From Pyrenochaeta sp. MPI-SDFR-AT-0127 (Eukaryota; Ascomycota; Dothideomycetes; Pleosporales; Cucurbitariaceae): a stretch of 64,000 nt of DNA. The translations under genes and the position numbers were made by a program. Below are positions 13,501-24,285 of this stretch, in pieces (the stretch's first letter is position 1; each line of letters opens with the position of its first letter). The stretch lies in the NCBI GenBank assembly GCA_020747015.1, contig JAGTJM010000003.1:1116001-1180000 (forward strand), written 5' to 3'. The notes below the pieces were generated by a model. The model worked only from the letters and a program-made list of their open reading frames with translations. It searched no databases and had not been told where the DNA came from.

Positions 13501-14436
13501 TGGCAGGAAGAAGGGCTTAAGTCATTCTACTCAGCCTGTTTTACAGCAAATTTGGAACAGCTTGAGCTCTTACTCAGATCACAAGGAGAAACCTATGGTG
13601 TCAAGAGGCCATCAGTGGATGAGCTCGATACAGCTCTAATTAGGGTCTGTCGCTTAGGCCATGAAGAGATCACAGAGCGACTGATTCAAGCCAATGCTGA
13701 TGTCAACGCTGCAGAAGCATGGGGACGGGGAAGAACTGCGCTCCAAGCTGCAGCAGAAGGAGGCCATCTTACAGTAGTAGAGCGGCTACTTCAAGCAAAT
13801 GCTAATGTTAACGCTCAAGCAGCTTATAATGGAGGAAGAACTGCGCTTCAGGCTGCAGCAGGTGGAGGCCATCTTATAGTAGTAGAGCGGCTACTTCAAG
13901 CAAATGCTGATGTTAATGCTGCAGCAGCACAGGAACAGGGAAGAACTGCACTACAGGCTGCAGCAGGTGGAGGTCATCTTAAAGTAGTAGAGCGGCTACT
14001 TCAAGCAAACGCTGATGTCAACGCTCAAGTAGCTTATAATAGAGGAAGAACTGCGCTCCAGACTGCAGCAGGTGGAGGCCATCTTAAAGTAGTAGAGCGG
14101 CTACTTCAAGCAAATGCTAATGTTAACGCTCAAGCAGCTTATAATAGAGGAAGAACTGCGCTCCAGGCTGCGGCAGAAGGAGGCTATCTTACAGTAGTAG
14201 AGCGGCTACTTCAAGCAAATGCTAATGTTAACGCTCAAGCAAGTGATAGCGGGGTAACTGCGCTCCAAGCTGCAGCAGGTAGAGGCCATCTTACAGTAGT
14301 AGAGCGGCTACTTCAAGTAAATGCTGATGTTAACGCTGAAGCAGCTTATAAAGGAGGAAGAACTGCGCTCCAAGCTGCAACAGAGGAAGGCCATGATGCA
14401 ATCGCTAGCCTTCTTCACCAAGCGGGTGCAAGATAA
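10598..14436 (+). CDS. NLR-like receptor: N-terminal DUF7708-like domain, NACHT ATPase, ankyrin repeats
   Basis: Seven coding segments join in frame: 10598-10879, 10937-11129, 11195-11485, 11551-11724, 11788-11812, 11874-12452 and 12516-14436, about 1154 aa. The first 170 residues match the N-terminal domain often placed before fungal NACHT modules (DUF7708-like, with LIWGSIKLVIL). A lysine/glutamate-rich coiled coil follows. The P-loop GIPGCGKSVLL is assembled across two introns through a 25-bp exon, and Walker B is FLLIDGLDE near 12155. The C-terminus holds eight ankyrin repeats, most nearly identical at DNA level. Fungal NLRs of this kind control non-self recognition and cell death; here that role is inferred from architecture. 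No in-frame ATG precedes the conserved start (an upstream TAA is at 10586), so a first exon is missing or the 5' end is decayed. The first usable internal ATG, at 10706, would cut the conserved domain. Confidence 0.85.
13732..14433 (+). repeat. tandem 105-bp ankyrin-coding repeats with high internal identity
   Basis: Units begin at 13732, 13837, 13942, 14047, 14152 (102 bp), 14254 and 14359; the last is a diverged cap. Each codes for a 35-aa ankyrin repeat opening with RTALQ (VTALQ in the sixth). Synonymous sites are almost all the same between units. Changes concentrate at a few codons: repeat positions 9 (Glu/Gly), 14 (Thr/Ile/Lys), 25 (Asn/Asp), 29 (Gln/Ala/Glu) and the loop at 31-34. Confidence 0.9.
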
Positions 14437-15964
14437 TAGCGCACTCTACGATAACGTCCTCCCACTGTACAATATATATCGCTTCAGTCTTATTCATTAT
14501 GGCCACAGACTCTTCTTATTCTCAACAAGCGTCCCCGCCTCACGTCCCCAAAGCAATTCCAAAGGCTTGTGTAATCTAGTCCTGACCAAGTTCTCTTTAT
14601 GATGAGTAAAGTTGTGTGCTTTTCCTATTAAAAAATGCACTGAAATTGTCTGCTATTGAACTTGTGGAATTTTCGGTGCTTGATTAGGGTAGCTAGATGA
14701 GCAACAAATGTATGGATGTGAAACTTTGCAGTTAGGTGAAATCTAGCTCGCTAACTTTCCATAAAGAAGACATGTCCTCTGGTGTGAGTTAAGACTAGTA
14801 CGTCATAAGTGCTCTTTAATTTCAAATCTTTTAAGAACAGCCAAAGTTAAGACTAGGACGATGGTTTAATTATAGGATAAGCCAAGAGTCCTGATGTGCA
14901 TCTCCCCTGTCCATATGTTGCGGGCTTCTAACCATATATTACAATTGCCGTTATCGAACTCATATAGCTAAGAATAACTTCAGAATCGAAATATAATACT
15001 GTGTATAGCAGTGTTTTCCTATGGCTAAAAGGTAAATGCAGGAACACCAGATCTTAAACCAGCTAAATTTGTTACTTGTTCTGGTGATCAGATTCGAATC
15101 ATGTAATATACTACTTTATTGGAATGATCAATCTGTCTGTTAACAAGAAAATTGATACAATACGGACTAAAGTGGTAAAATGAACATGGCAAGAAGTTTT
15201 ATCAGGCAAATATACATGCTTTAATCAACGTCCTGGACTTTAAGACTAGGAGAAGCTTGCCGTTGCTCTAAAGTATATTTTCTTCGCTACTCGCTCCATC
15301 GGCACACATGTAGTAGGCCTAGGACAAGTTTATACTCTCTTGAGTACCATATTATCTATTTCTTGACATTTAGCATCACAGGAACAGCTTGTTTGGCGTA
15401 AAACTTGAACGTACTTCACAAACTCAGTATCAGCTGCACAATACGAAGCAGTTCGATCGTTCTGAGTGCTAGGCTATCACCAGTAGTTGAGGGGACCCAG
15501 CACTCAAAGACTACGAGCCCCTTCGTATATGGGATCAAGCGCTATCACAACTGCCGCAGAATTTCTTGTCGTATGCCGCAAGCAGAGAGCACTAGTTCTT
15601 CAGACTTCACCGTCCTCCTAAATTGCAACCTTCACATCTGTACCCATGCGATTGTAATGATAATTCCAGTACGCCGTATCAGGTAGCTGTAAGTGCATGC
15701 CTCATGTCAGACGAATTTGATGCGATCGGTTAGGATGAGTACCGTCATCATCCTTCGCCCCTCGAGTCTGCAGCCTTGCCTAATCCTATCCTATCGCCGT
15801 TCATGATTCCACTCTTCTCCTATCAAGAAAAATCTTATATTTAATGCAATCTGGCACCCCATTCGTTTGTCGCCCGTCAAGGAGTGTTACGCGTACCAAC
15901 TTGCCGACGTGACGCTCAAAATCTAAAGGTCTGAAACCTTTGCGCGGCCTTGGCAAATGGGAAC
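14437..15964. other. AT-rich intergenic, no gene seen
   Basis: About 1.5 kb between two plus-strand defence-type genes. It is AT-rich, with many stops in all frames and only isolated short open frames (one at 15405-15686 without motifs). No RNA gene or repeat family was recognised. Confidence 0.45.
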
Positions 15965-17944
15965 ATGGACCTTACCTTCAAAGTTAAAAGCCTCTTCAGG
16001 TCTCTACAATCGGACAACCTACTCCAAACATCAACAACGGAATTGCATGAATTCTCCGAGTATGCATTTCGAAAAATATCAAAACCCACAGCATTTCGGA
16101 TTCTGGCCCTGGATCCTGGACGCGATGATGATCCGTTGCAGGGGGAATTAATCGACGCCGATATACAATCTCCTCGCTGCCCATCGTTTGTCACTCTCTC
16201 CTACGTCTGGGGCGTGGCGAAATACGAGCGACCTTTTCTTTGCCGGTCAGGGGCTATGTCAGGTAAAATCCTGATTACGGCAAGCCTCGAACAAGCTCTG
16301 AAGCAGTTCCGACTGCGTCATGGGACACTATACACCTGGACTGATGGAGTATGTATCGATCAGATGAACATGGAAGAACGTAACCAGCAAGTCAAGTTGA
16401 TGGGTCAGATATACCGTTCTGCAGACCAGGTCATCGTCTGGTTAGGTAATGACAACAAGGGCTATGCAGAGGAGGCATTCAAACAGCTCAAGAGAGGCAG
16501 AGATCTTGAGGTTTTTGCAAAACATGCAGGACCAGAAACCTGGGTCGACCGAGGGACGGTGCAAGTTCTATCGGCTGTGAACGAGCTTGCACAGTGCGAT
16601 TACTTTCAACGCGTATGGGTAATTCAGGAGGCTATTCTAGGCAAGAAAGCATTGGTATATTGGGGATCGGAGCAGATCGAGCTTGTCGCTCTGTCCAAAG
16701 GTTTGGATTGGGTACTTACCACGACTGAGCTTGGGCCAATTCATGGCAAAGCCGGATCTTGGGTCAGAGCAATCAGCCAACGCACAGAGAAGGGTTTTGA
16801 GCTCTTTCAGGTGTTTGGTTGGATAAGGACCAGGCAATGCGCTGATGACCGGGACCGAGTTTACGGGATTCTTGGCCTTCCTTACGGGAATGATTACCCT
16901 TGGTATGACTGCCTAGTTGGGCTGGAGCCTGAGTACAGCATTTTGATATCTACTCTATATCTTGACGTTGCTTGTCGAGCGATAGAGAAGGAGGGACTGG
17001 CTCATCTACTAAATGCGGTTCATCACGGCCCTGAGCTTGCGGCGTGGCAGCGGGATTCAAAATCATCCTGGGTACCCCGGTGGAATGAAGATTTCTCTCA
17101 GGATCTGAAGATCATGGAGCCAAACAACAAAATAGGGAAAATCACTGTTCAGAGCATTGATGAGAAGCAAAAGATCGTCAGAGTGGAATGCATCCGCGTT
17201 GATGAGATTGTATCCTTCTCACAGAACGACCTGCTCCTCCCGTCTTACTACCGGAACATTGACTCAATATTCGAGTTCTGGTCCAAACAAGTCGTGGGTC
17301 TGGCGAGTTCGAAGGACCCATCCGATAGCTCATGGGTCCATCTGCAGTTCTGCGATGTTTTCGGTGCCCAAATTTGGCCAAGCACGAAGAAGGCATCATT
17401 GTGGAAAGTCAAAGAAGAGACAGTCGATGAGCTTCGAGGGGCACGCCTTACATTCAGTGCCTTCCACTGGGAGTATCGATATCAAGAATTATCCGAGGCG
17501 ACAAAGCTCGCACTCACAGGAATGCTGCAGGTCTTGCATGAGAGTAGGAGGGCCTGTGAGAAAAGGATCTGGGAGCTTGACCGTAATCGACAACATATTA
17601 AGACTGGATACTGGGATGGGTTCGTCAGGGAAGAGTGGCTAGAGGACTATAAAATGCCGCAGAATCGGCCAGATCAAAAACCGAAGGAGAAACTTCGAGG
17701 TCGACGCCTGTTCCTCACGCAAAGAGGGCAGCTGGGTCTGGGGCCAGAGGCAATGCGCGCAGGAGATAACATTGTACAATTTGAGGGCAGCAATGCTTCT
17801 TTCGTTCTTCGAGCGCAAACTGTTGGTAATACTTCGTTCTATCAGGTCGTTGGTGCTGCGTACATTCCTAGTAGCATGAGAAAGGAGGCCTTGGATCAGG
17901 CTCTACGTGAAGGATCTCGAATAGAGCTGGTGGAGCTACGATGA
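15965..17944 (+). CDS. HET-domain protein, single exon
   Basis: An uninterrupted 659-aa frame. The first in-frame ATG is at 15965; the frame opens a few codons earlier without an ATG. HET motifs are clear: TLSYVWG at about 77-83, WTDGVCIDQMN near 125-135, VIVWLG near 155 and the RVWVIQEAILG block near 215. A region with CADDRDRVYGILGL near 290 is the usual end of the extended HET module, and a C-terminal GDNIVQFEGSNASFVLR segment is common in fungal HET proteins of this class. It has no introns, unlike the other HET genes here. Its position 1.5 kb downstream of the NLR, on the same strand, recalls HET-NLR partner pairs, but a functional link is only inferred. Confidence 0.93.
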   Translation: MDLTFKVKSLFRSLQSDNLLQTSTTELHEFSEYAFRKISKPTAFRILALDPGRDDDPLQGELIDADIQSPRCPSFVTLSYVWGVAKYERPFLCRSGAMSGKILITASLEQALKQFRLRHGTLYTWTDGVCIDQMNMEERNQQVKLMGQIYRSADQVIVWLGNDNKGYAEEAFKQLKRGRDLEVFAKHAGPETWVDRGTVQVLSAVNELAQCDYFQRVWVIQEAILGKKALVYWGSEQIELVALSKGLDWVLTTTELGPIHGKAGSWVRAISQRTEKGFELFQVFGWIRTRQCADDRDRVYGILGLPYGNDYPWYDCLVGLEPEYSILISTLYLDVACRAIEKEGLAHLLNAVHHGPELAAWQRDSKSSWVPRWNEDFSQDLKIMEPNNKIGKITVQSIDEKQKIVRVECIRVDEIVSFSQNDLLLPSYYRNIDSIFEFWSKQVVGLASSKDPSDSSWVHLQFCDVFGAQIWPSTKKASLWKVKEETVDELRGARLTFSAFHWEYRYQELSEATKLALTGMLQVLHESRRACEKRIWELDRNRQHIKTGYWDGFVREEWLEDYKMPQNRPDQKPKEKLRGRRLFLTQRGQLGLGPEAMRAGDNIVQFEGSNASFVLRAQTVGNTSFYQVVGAAYIPSSMRKEALDQALREGSRIELVELR

Positions 17945-18459
17945 GATATGAAGATGGTTGCGAGGGCGATAGGTGAAAGTTCTACAAGTGCTTTTGGTCG
18001 GTATACAAGAGAATTAAGACCTTCACGATATTCTTTGTTAGATGATCGAGCCAAGTTCGCGGTAGGATATATATCCTCCTTAGTGTGAAGTACAACCAAA
18101 ACAATGATATAGCTCCTCCAGTAACCTCTGCCCGGTATCGAAGCAAACTTGTTCTTCGTTATTATATATCACAAATATGTTGTTCTTAACAAACAAGGCC
18201 ATCTTTCGCACTACGCCCTTCAGCACTTTATGATTGACACATACGATTCAAAAGCAAGAACGGGATCTCAAAAGGATTGTTTCGCCATTTCATGCCTACC
18301 TTTCTCGTAAGCTTATTGTCAACAACAATGCTTCGTAAGATATGGGTTGAGCCTTAATCAAGAGTATCTGCCCCCGAGCGAAGGGTTTAACACCTTCTAG
18401 ACAGCTACTAGCTTGAATGTCCTCTAAATATCCTCATTATTGCTGAGATGGTTAAATGT
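17945..18459. other. short convergent intergenic region
   Basis: About 515 bp between the 3' ends of the HET gene and the acyl-CoA ligase gene. It should contain both 3' UTRs; no feature is recognised. Confidence 0.5.
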
Positions 18460-20341
18460 CTATAGTTTAGCGCCCATTTCTTTCTTCGCAAATTCTTTCA
18501 AATCCTTCTTCAAAATCTTGCCGCTCGCATTCTTCGGTATCGCATCCATGAACTTCACACCACCGACAAGCTGCTTGTAGCCAGCCAGTGTTTGTTTAAT
18601 ATACGCCTGCACATCTGCCTCGCTCAGCGAGCTTCCCTTCTTGAGCACAATATACCCTCGTGGAAGCTCACTACCCTCTTCGCCGGCTGGGATGCCAATA
18701 ACTGCTGCGTCGTTAATCTCCGGGTGCGAAAGCAGTACACCCTCTAATTCTGCGGGGGCGACCTGGAAGCCGCGGACCTTGATGAGCTCTTTCTTTCGGT
18801 CGACAATGTACCATAAGCCATTCTCACGTTTTCGAACTGCAATGTCGCCTGTATGGAAGTATCCGTCTTCGTCCCATGCTAGCCGGTTCGCTTCCGGGTT
18901 GTTGAAGTAGCCCTTCACGATCAGTGGCCCTCTTGCGCACAGCTCACCTGTAACATCGTAGTCTGTGATATCTTTGCCGTCATCATCCACTAATTTTGCG
19001 TCCAGGTTTGGAAGAAAGCGTCCTACAGAGCCGGTAGGGTCGTGCTCGGGGTAGTGAATCATTGTTGCTATGCAACTCGTCTCGCTCATACCCCATACCT
19101 GATTGAACGGGGTATCCGCTCGTAGCAGCGCTTTGTATCTTGCTTGTGGTTCAGCCGCAAGAGGCGCAGCACCTACCCATGAATTCCGAATTGATGCTAG
19201 AGAGTATTTCTTCGTGAGTGGCGAGTTGATAACCTGGATGACCATTGGAGGTACCATGTTTGCTTCAGTGATCTGGAAGCGTTCGATATTCCGCATCCAA
19301 GATTCCAGTTCGAAGCGGCGCATAACGTACGTCTTCATGCCGCCGCGCAGAGGGCTCGTGTGAGCCCGTGGAACATTGCTAACGTGGAACATTGGCGTGC
19401 ATAGTAATCTCACAACCTATTTTTTGTCAATGCTAGATTCCTGACCTGTGCAAATTAATCTAGAACTTACTTCATAATCTCTAGGCTTATACTCCAAGAC
19501 CATTGTATGCTGTGCTATGAAATTATAATGCGTCATCTCAACGGCCTTGGGCATCCCAGTCGTCCCGCTACTGAACAGTCGCGCAGCGGTGGTTTCCTTG
19601 CTTCTCTCCTCATCATCCCATCTTTCCCAATCATCCTCTCCTTGGTTCATGAGAAAACGCCAGCTCTTCAACCTATGTTCTTGACCGACGCTCCATGATT
19701 CGCGATCAAACCACGGCACGGCAATTGATGTGTGGTGGTCAAAGACAAAAATATTAGACAGCGGAATGTTAGCTTGAACAGCAGCTTTCAAGGCATTTGG
19801 CAAGAGTTCTTGTTCAACGATGAGAGCTTTGACTTCTGCAGTTTTGAAAGCATGCGTCAATTCGTACGGGGTGTGTGAAGGATTGACGCCAGCGAAGATG
19901 CCGCCAAATGATAAGATGCCCACGAAAGCCATGGAATAGTAAATCTGTCATGGTCAGTTACAACTTGTATTTAAAGTTGCGTCTTGTAGCGCTGCTCGTG
20001 TTGGTTCTGGGACCGAATGGTCTATATAAGGAAGAGTGGAAACGGAATGACGCACATCATTGAACGAGAGCAAGCAAACACAGTCTCCTGTCTTTAGGCC
20101 TATAGACTTGAAGCCAGCACATAACCTTTTTGTAATGCTCCTCGCTTGGCGTGAGGATATGTTTCGCTCCGGATCAGCAGCGTCGACATAAATCTCGTAT
20201 TGTCAGCTTCATCTTTGATCACTTCAGTTCCCATCTGAACATGCTCACCGGTGCATCTTGGTCATATTTCTGCTCATCGAACATCCAAGACAAGAGATCC
20301 TTGTTTGGAATAGCGATGTGCTCCTCAGCCAGAAACGGCAT
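18460..20341 (-). CDS. 4-coumarate-CoA ligase-like acyl-CoA synthetase, predicted peroxisomal
   Basis: Four exons, 20341-20249, 20193-20056, 19944-19471 and 19416-18460, encode 553 aa, typical of the ANL (AMP-binding) superfamily. These enzymes activate carboxylic acids to acyl-adenylates and then form CoA thioesters. Motifs in order: SSGTTGMPKAVEMTH near 195, NQVWGMSET near 345, GYFHTGDIA near 430, DRKKELIKVRGFQVAPAELE near 450 and the C-terminal GKILKKDL bearing the likely catalytic lysine. The protein ends in Ala-Lys-Leu, a peroxisomal targeting signal type 1 variant, so it probably acts in peroxisomes on aryl or fatty acids; the substrate cannot be read from the sequence. The second intron (19945-20055) is 111 bp and the others 54-55 bp. 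The start ATG at 20341 sits in a family-like N-terminus. An EthD-family gene lies just upstream on the same strand. Confidence 0.92.
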
Positions 20342-20657
20342 GGCGATGACGTGTGGCTGAAAGGACCGAAGACACGTAGTCTAGATTCTGGGCAGAAAGA
20401 GGAGTGTGGATTGAGGAGTACATTTTGTTTCCTATCATGATAGCCACAGTCGAACAAGTAGCCGACTCGGTCGGGAATAGTCATGCATTTGCTCTACAAA
20501 CGACCGGAAATGTCAGAAAAATGCCTCGGGAGGATGCGAGTGCGGGGCTGTTCCGTTTCCACAAGCTCTTGCATGCCAAAGCTACCCCTCATCCCGTCTC
20601 CACTTCGAACTCCCATACGCACAAACTCCACCATGTCACCTCGCCCAGACCCCCAGT

Positions 20658-20969
20658 CTAGCCACGACCAATGACTGGACCGTGTATCAGTACCGGCGCC
20701 GCGTTGCTGAAGTTTGCTACATCGTCCATGACCTCTTTCGTGCCTGGATCTCCGCTGGCAGCCGCGAAGCCCTCGTAGCTCTCAAACTGCATGACAACAA
20801 CGTAGGTGTACGGCCCATCGGCATTGAGCTCGCTCACGGCATAAGACTTGAGGCCGTGCTTTTTCCAGTGCTTTTCAACAAGTGGCATGTGTGTAGAGAC
20901 GTAGTAGTCTTTGTCGAAGGTGTTGCCCTCCTTGCGCGGGTACGCGACGAGTATTTGGGCACCTGACAT
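20658..20969 (-). CDS. EthD-family small protein
   Basis: A single 103-aa frame starting at a clear ATG. It has the dimeric alpha/beta-barrel pattern of EthD proteins: an opening strand ILVAYPRKEG, the FDKDYYVSTHMPLVEKHW block with its conserved histidine near residue 28, a central TYVVVMQFES strand, and a final PVLIHGPVIG strand. Family members assist or catalyse small-molecule reactions in fungal and bacterial metabolism; the specific role here is unknown. It lies about 320 bp upstream of the acyl-CoA ligase start, on the same strand, so co-regulation is possible but not shown. Confidence 0.9.
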   Translation of the reverse strand: MSGAQILVAYPRKEGNTFDKDYYVSTHMPLVEKHWKKHGLKSYAVSELNADGPYTYVVVMQFESYEGFAAASGDPGTKEVMDDVANFSNAAPVLIHGPVIGRG

Positions 20970-21643
20970 TGTGGATGTTTGTGAGCGTTGCTGTGACGAA
21001 TGTAGCTGTGACGAGTGAGTTGATGCCGAGATGAGAGCGTTGGTAAACTGACTGTGAAGCTAGTATAAGCCCTAATAACTTCAATTGTAAATGCTTTGCA
21101 ATCGCGAAATTCGCAACAAAGGCTGTGAGCGCATTTATAGTGGAGCACCGTATCCACGCAGATCCAGTACCCCACTCCGAGGTCCTTCCATCCGTCCTGC
21201 AATCGTCCGAAACTACTCGCATGTCTAGCATGGCTTAGGCTTACTCTACACACGGCTGCTTTGTAAACACACTACCCAATCAAGTATTACTCCGCTACGG
21301 GGCGTACTACAAGCCAAGGATTAGGTAAAGTTAGGAAGGCGCCTTCAACTAGGTATGATACATCCACACTGATTGGCAGTGTCTGTGGCATTGGACTTCG
21401 TAACACAGTGTTTTACCTATTGCCACTTCGTTTTCTCTCCTTCACATCAGCCAAGTGCAGTGCGAGAGTCGAGATGCGTCATCGCCCGGAGATACGGTTT
21501 GTCGCCGAGAGCCGTTGGTGTATTTACTAATCTCGATAGACAAGGATATCTCCCAAAGAACATATCACCAGATACGTACAAATAATTCAGGTTACCAAGC
21601 ACATCGCCAAATCTTCACAATGTATGCCATAATTCCCACGCGC
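20970..21643. other. intergenic, no gene seen
   Basis: About 670 bp upstream of the EthD gene. The minus-strand open frames at 20834-21253 overlap it in other frames, start at unsuitable codons and show no conserved pattern. It probably holds the EthD promoter and the 3' UTR of the next gene. Confidence 0.5.
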
Positions 21644-22529
21644 TCAAGGAGTCATCGGTCTTTCTCTGTCCTCTAAGATATTCACGCTTATCATACTGTC
21701 CTTCAACACCACAGTCTTTTGACATCCTGGTTTGATGCTTCTTTCAGGGTAACCCAAAAGTGGAGCCGGTACATCTCTTCTCAGGCCTGCGATCCTCACG
21801 TCGCCCCAAATCCTGTTCTCGGTTTCAGATGGCGTGTTCACTTTAACCCATACATAGGCCATCTTACTCATACCCTCAAGCCTCAGGCCAATGACGATAT
21901 GAGATTCCTGTACGATAGTAGAGAGCGGCGGGCCAGGCGATGAGTACGCGCTATCTGGCGGCTTCGCAGGCTTCACCGTGATACTTCTCCGCCGTGCGAT
22001 GATAGCCTCCTTGATGACCAAGCCAGTTCCCCAGCGCGCAAACTTTTCTGGTAGCGTAGATTTGGTTAATCGCCCATCTTCATCGTGTGTGCAATCCGTA
22101 AGGCGAAACCTAAGCCTGGGGTCGAGGCCAATAGCCGCACTGGGAAGCCGCGTCCCTTCGATGGTACATGACAGACCGGATTCAAAGAAGAGCTGTAATG
22201 TTGGGAAGAAGGTATTCATGGTCCAATATATAATCTCTACCAACTGATTAGCCTCTCTGAGCCTGTCCCTCGCCTTGCTAATACGAACTCTCATTGACGA
22301 GTGAGCCAGCTGGTGCCGTATGCCCAAACTCCGCTGTCCGCGCCACATTAAGCTCTCGTGGTACAAATAGCCCTAGGTTTTCAGTTCTTATTGTTGTTGC
22401 TTCAGCGCCTCTAGTCTCCTCGTCCTTCTTTAGACCTTCACTAAGCTGGTCGGGGGTGCCCGAAGGGACAAAGCCGCGTCTTCGTATCTCGTTGTACAGT
22501 CCCTCGATTGGGCAAGAGTAGTAGGCCAT
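21644..22529 (-). CDS. conserved fungal protein of unknown function, 2 exons
   Basis: Exon 1 (22529-22289) and exon 2 (22236-21644) join in frame across a 52-bp intron, giving 277 aa. Residues 5-30 (PIEGLYNEIRRRGFVPSG) resemble the short helix-turn-helix pattern of SAP-like motifs. The segment through TENLGLFVPRELNV and the exon 2 part with IGLDPRLRFRLTDCTHD and GLRLEGMSKMAYVWVKV look like a conserved fungal family, but I cannot name it. The donor GTTCGT is weak, so the exact splice point is uncertain; the frame change between the two halves is certain. There is no signal peptide or membrane segment. It is divergent from the gene at 23222. Confidence 0.68.
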
Positions 22530-23221
22530 GCAACTGGTGAGTGAATAGGGAATGGGTGCCTTGAAGCTCTGTCGGACGCAGTTCACTTAGTAAGCGGAAG
22601 CAGGGAGCGAGTGTGAATTGAGTCCGTGGCAGGCGATGTATGAATCAATCTTTGTCGATCTACAGGCTGTTTTGCGTGTTAAAATTACAGTATGACGTTC
22701 ATGGTGCTTTGGTGAACGCTAAGGCTGCAATGACCCTTTGTGTACCCATCTTTGAATGCCTTCACCTCAAATTCGGAAAGAGCGCACGTGAAGCGCCCTA
22801 TGAGGAATACACGAATATTCTCGCTGGAATTGACGATTTATGAATCTATTAACGTCAAACACGATTTAAAACTACCGTAAAGGGACTATGTGAGTTTTAG
22901 TTGGAATCACGACTGTGTTTGGCTAGTACCTAATATTGAAGAGCACGATAGACCAACGCGAGACTCATCCTCGAAGCAGCAAATGAGCTTTGTAGTCACA
23001 GAAGAGGTCCCTGCAAAAGGATTTGCGTATTGTGCATTCGACGTAAAGTGTTATTGACTCTCTGGCGACAGACATCGAGTCAGTTCCTCATTCCTCTTTT
23101 AAATTCGAAACTCGGGCACTACAGCAGCAGCAGACTTTTCACACCAGCAACTTGAACCTCCTCCCCGCCCTGACCTTCAGTGCCCTCTGGCTTTCGTCAT
23201 AATTCTATTCGAGTTCAAAAT
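22530..23221. other. divergent intergenic region
   Basis: About 690 bp between two divergent starts, presumably both promoters. No distinct element was recognised. Confidence 0.5.
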
Positions 23222-24285
23222 ATGGGAACCCGTCCCGAAGTCCTTAATTTCTTGTGGTCTGCGTCAGGAATACGTGCCTTCTTTGGAGAGTCCGGCGAGA
23301 CAAACGCCCATGCTAAGATCTCTCACATCACTACTTCGAGGAGAAGATACAATATTGAAACTACTACGTCTTTAGATGTGAAAGAGACTGATATCTTTTG
23401 TCCTTTACTCGAAACGCCCGCAGGTATTTGCATCTCCTGCTGCAGCGTCGAGCGAAGACTGACTAACACCTGACGCAGAAGTACGCAACTATATCTACCA
23501 CTATCTCATCGAGAGCGATAGTGAGAGCGAGTATGCCCCACTTGTTCGATATCTGGACAGCCCCAAGCCCGCAGAACGATACCGCACTCTGCCCAAAGAG
23601 AGGGCATGGGAGTACTTTGCGTTTACGCAGACGTGCAAGCAGATACGTGCAGAATACCGGCCTCTATGGTTCCGGAACGCGCAAATCCGCCTTCAGCCCC
23701 AAGATGTGTTTGATTGGTACATGGTTTTCTACGCCAATCCCCAGCACCGACGACACGTCCCCAAGTGTCTCCAAATCTCGTGGCGCCACGACGAGGAAGG
23801 GGGGGGGGAGCCCTTGGTTCGATATCACGCCGCTCTTTCTCCTACGTGCATACGACCCATCGCTTCGGATTCAGGTAACGTCCCACGAGCGGTGGGCGTT
23901 GTATAGAAAGATGCTCAGATGCAGCAAATGCCAGCAAGCCTCGCTGAACCGAGATCACGACCCAGACAACCCCCAAACAAAGTGTGTCTGCAGGGAGCAA
24001 TATTTGAACAGCAGACTAGCAAAACACGTTACACGATTGGAAGACTTCATCAACAAAAACAGCAGCGCGGCTTGGCTCGAGGACGTCAGGCTGCACAAAG
24101 TCGAAATCGCATGCGGCTTCGTGCCCAGCGACAAGGGCTTCGCATACTGCTTCACTGTGGAGGAATCCTGCGCGCATGATGCGCCGCACACCAGGGATGC
24201 AGAGAAATGCTGCTGGAAGTGTCTGGAAAGCCGGGAAGTGGATTCGTTTCGCGGTCCGATTGACATGGAAAGATTGCTCGTTTAG
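23222..24285 (+). CDS. 2EXR/F-box-like protein with a frameshift in a poly-G run
   Basis: Exon 1 (23222-23423) and exon 2 (from 23479) flank a 55-bp intron. The join gives LLETPAEVRNYIYHYLIES, the leucine-proline-EIRN-IY pattern of the fungal 2EXR/F-box-like family. The frame runs well to a run of ten G at 23799-23808. After it, the conserved-looking sequence (PWFDITPLFLLRAYDPSL, then a cysteine-rich CSKCQQAS...CVC region) continues in a different frame to the stop at 24285. One G fewer restores a single frame of about 336 aa. This may be an assembly error in the homopolymer or a real disabling mutation. Function is unknown; relatives may act as adaptors. Confidence 0.7.

Noticed and set aside
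15090..15110. GATTCGAATC resembling a tRNA T-loop
   Set aside because: No matching acceptor, D or anticodon arms could be folded around it.
20834..21253. 139-codon minus-strand frame overlapping the EthD gene
   Set aside because: It overlaps EthD in a different frame, and the EthD frame carries the conserved pattern.
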